A DNA stretch of 64,000 bases from Nymphaea colorata (taxonomy: Eukaryota > Streptophyta > Magnoliopsida > Nymphaeales > Nymphaeaceae), in contig NC_045139.1 in assembly GCF_008831285.2 (NCBI RefSeq), positions 28,685,206 through 28,749,205 of the forward strand, in the 5' to 3' direction. The first letter of the stretch is position 1. Each line of letters starts with the position of its first letter. A program made the position numbers and the translations under genes. Shown one piece after another: positions 63,577-64,000 of this stretch. The notes under the pieces were generated by a model, which saw only the letters and a program-made list of their open reading frames with translations, had not been told where the DNA came from and did no database searches.

Positions 63577-64000
63577 ATGGCAACCATCAATCCTCAATGG
63601 AATGCTATTGCAAGCCTCGTATTTATCAAGTTGGACGAAAACAATTACTTTCTCTGAAAATCGCAACTCCACAGTGCTATGTATAGCCAGGACTTATTGA
63701 GGTATGTTGACGACTCTTCTATTCCTCCACCGAAAAAACTGAATGCTAATTCTATAGAAATTAATCTGGAGTACATCAAATGTAAACGCTCCGACCAGCT
63801 TGCATTAAGCTGGATATTGTCTACTGTTAGTGAGTCTATACTCACTCAAACTATTTCTTATGACACGGCTCGGGAAGCCTGGGTGGCCCTGGCTAACGCC
63901 CATGCATCTCATTCAAATATTCGTATTCCTCAGTTAAAGAGGGATTTGCAAAATGCCAAAAAGAATGACAAAAGTATGTTAGAATATCTCAACCACGTGA
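63577..64000 (+). pseudogene. Copia gag (UBN2-type), interrupted by one stop
   Basis: It starts MATINPQWNAIASLVFIKL, then NNYFL, then a TGA at 63655-63657 where copia Gag proteins normally have Trp (NYxxW). After it the frame stays open to the window edge with SQLHSAMYSQDLL, AREAWVALANAHA and IPQLKRDLQNAKK, which are standard landmarks of the plant copia Gag domain. The change TGG to TGA is a single base, so the element is probably young and recently inactivated, or depends on read-through. Confidence 0.85.

Larger units (their letters stand above)
62959..64000 (+). mobile_element. Ty1/copia LTR retrotransposon, 5' end (continues past the window)
   Basis: A 5' LTR (62959-63448) is followed directly by TGGTATTGGGTGTAGAGG, a variant of the TGGTATCAGAGC initiator-Met tRNA primer site usual in copia elements, then a leader and a copia-type gag from 63577. 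Pol would lie beyond 64000. Confidence 0.85.

Noticed and set aside
1-64000. tRNA, rRNA and CRISPR features
   Set aside because: No cloverleaf with both A and B boxes, no rRNA sequence and no direct-repeat/spacer arrays were seen by eye. A covariance-model search would be needed to exclude small RNAs.

Overview
The window is nuclear DNA from a flowering plant. It carries split genes with GT-AG introns, a photosystem I antenna gene, an alpha-expansin, LTR, LINE and other transposon remnants, and many AT, GA and TG microsatellites. I cannot name the species. Gene density is low, and roughly three quarters of the window is repeats, transposon debris or intergenic DNA. All exon models below were read by eye from frame continuity, splice signals and recalled family motifs.

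Region by region. 1-12590 is a tandem satellite whose higher-order unit of about 1.5 kb contains three diverged but related monomers. It is interrupted at 6324-11666 by an old Ty3/gypsy-type element with a 5-bp target duplication (AAATA). Most of that element's pol region is replaced by DNA that looks like host gene sequence. 12591-16652 is AT-rich intergenic DNA. 16653-18345 is a truncated, frameshifted pseudogene of glutamine:fructose-6-phosphate amidotransferase (GFAT). 18719-19950 (-) is an intact LHCA4 gene. 20960-21835 (-) is an L1-type LINE fragment. 25268-26914 (-) is an intact alpha-expansin. 27170-39675 is mostly unassigned, with a weak SINE candidate. 39676-44422 (-) is a five-exon RING-H2 gene with a TIR-flanked insertion in an intron.

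47603-61909 (-) holds a tandem pair of six-exon SAM-dependent methyltransferase genes of the plant UbiE/METTL7-like family. The right copy (55984-61909) is fully open at 326 codons. The left copy (47603-55021) has the same exon structure but a TGA at codon 20 of its targeting exon, where the right copy has CGA. The first intron of the left copy has also grown by insertions, one of which contains a perfect 31-bp-arm hairpin. The window ends inside a Ty1/copia element (62959 onward): a complete 5' LTR, a primer-binding site and a gag with one stop.

The genes do not form an operon or a shared pathway. LHCA4 acts in photosystem I, the expansin in the cell wall, and the RING protein probably in ubiquitination. 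The methyltransferases are probably plastid-targeted, with unknown substrate. The clearest biological stories are the duplicated methyltransferases diverging by a nonsense change, the higher-order satellite, and the gene-capturing retroelement inside it.
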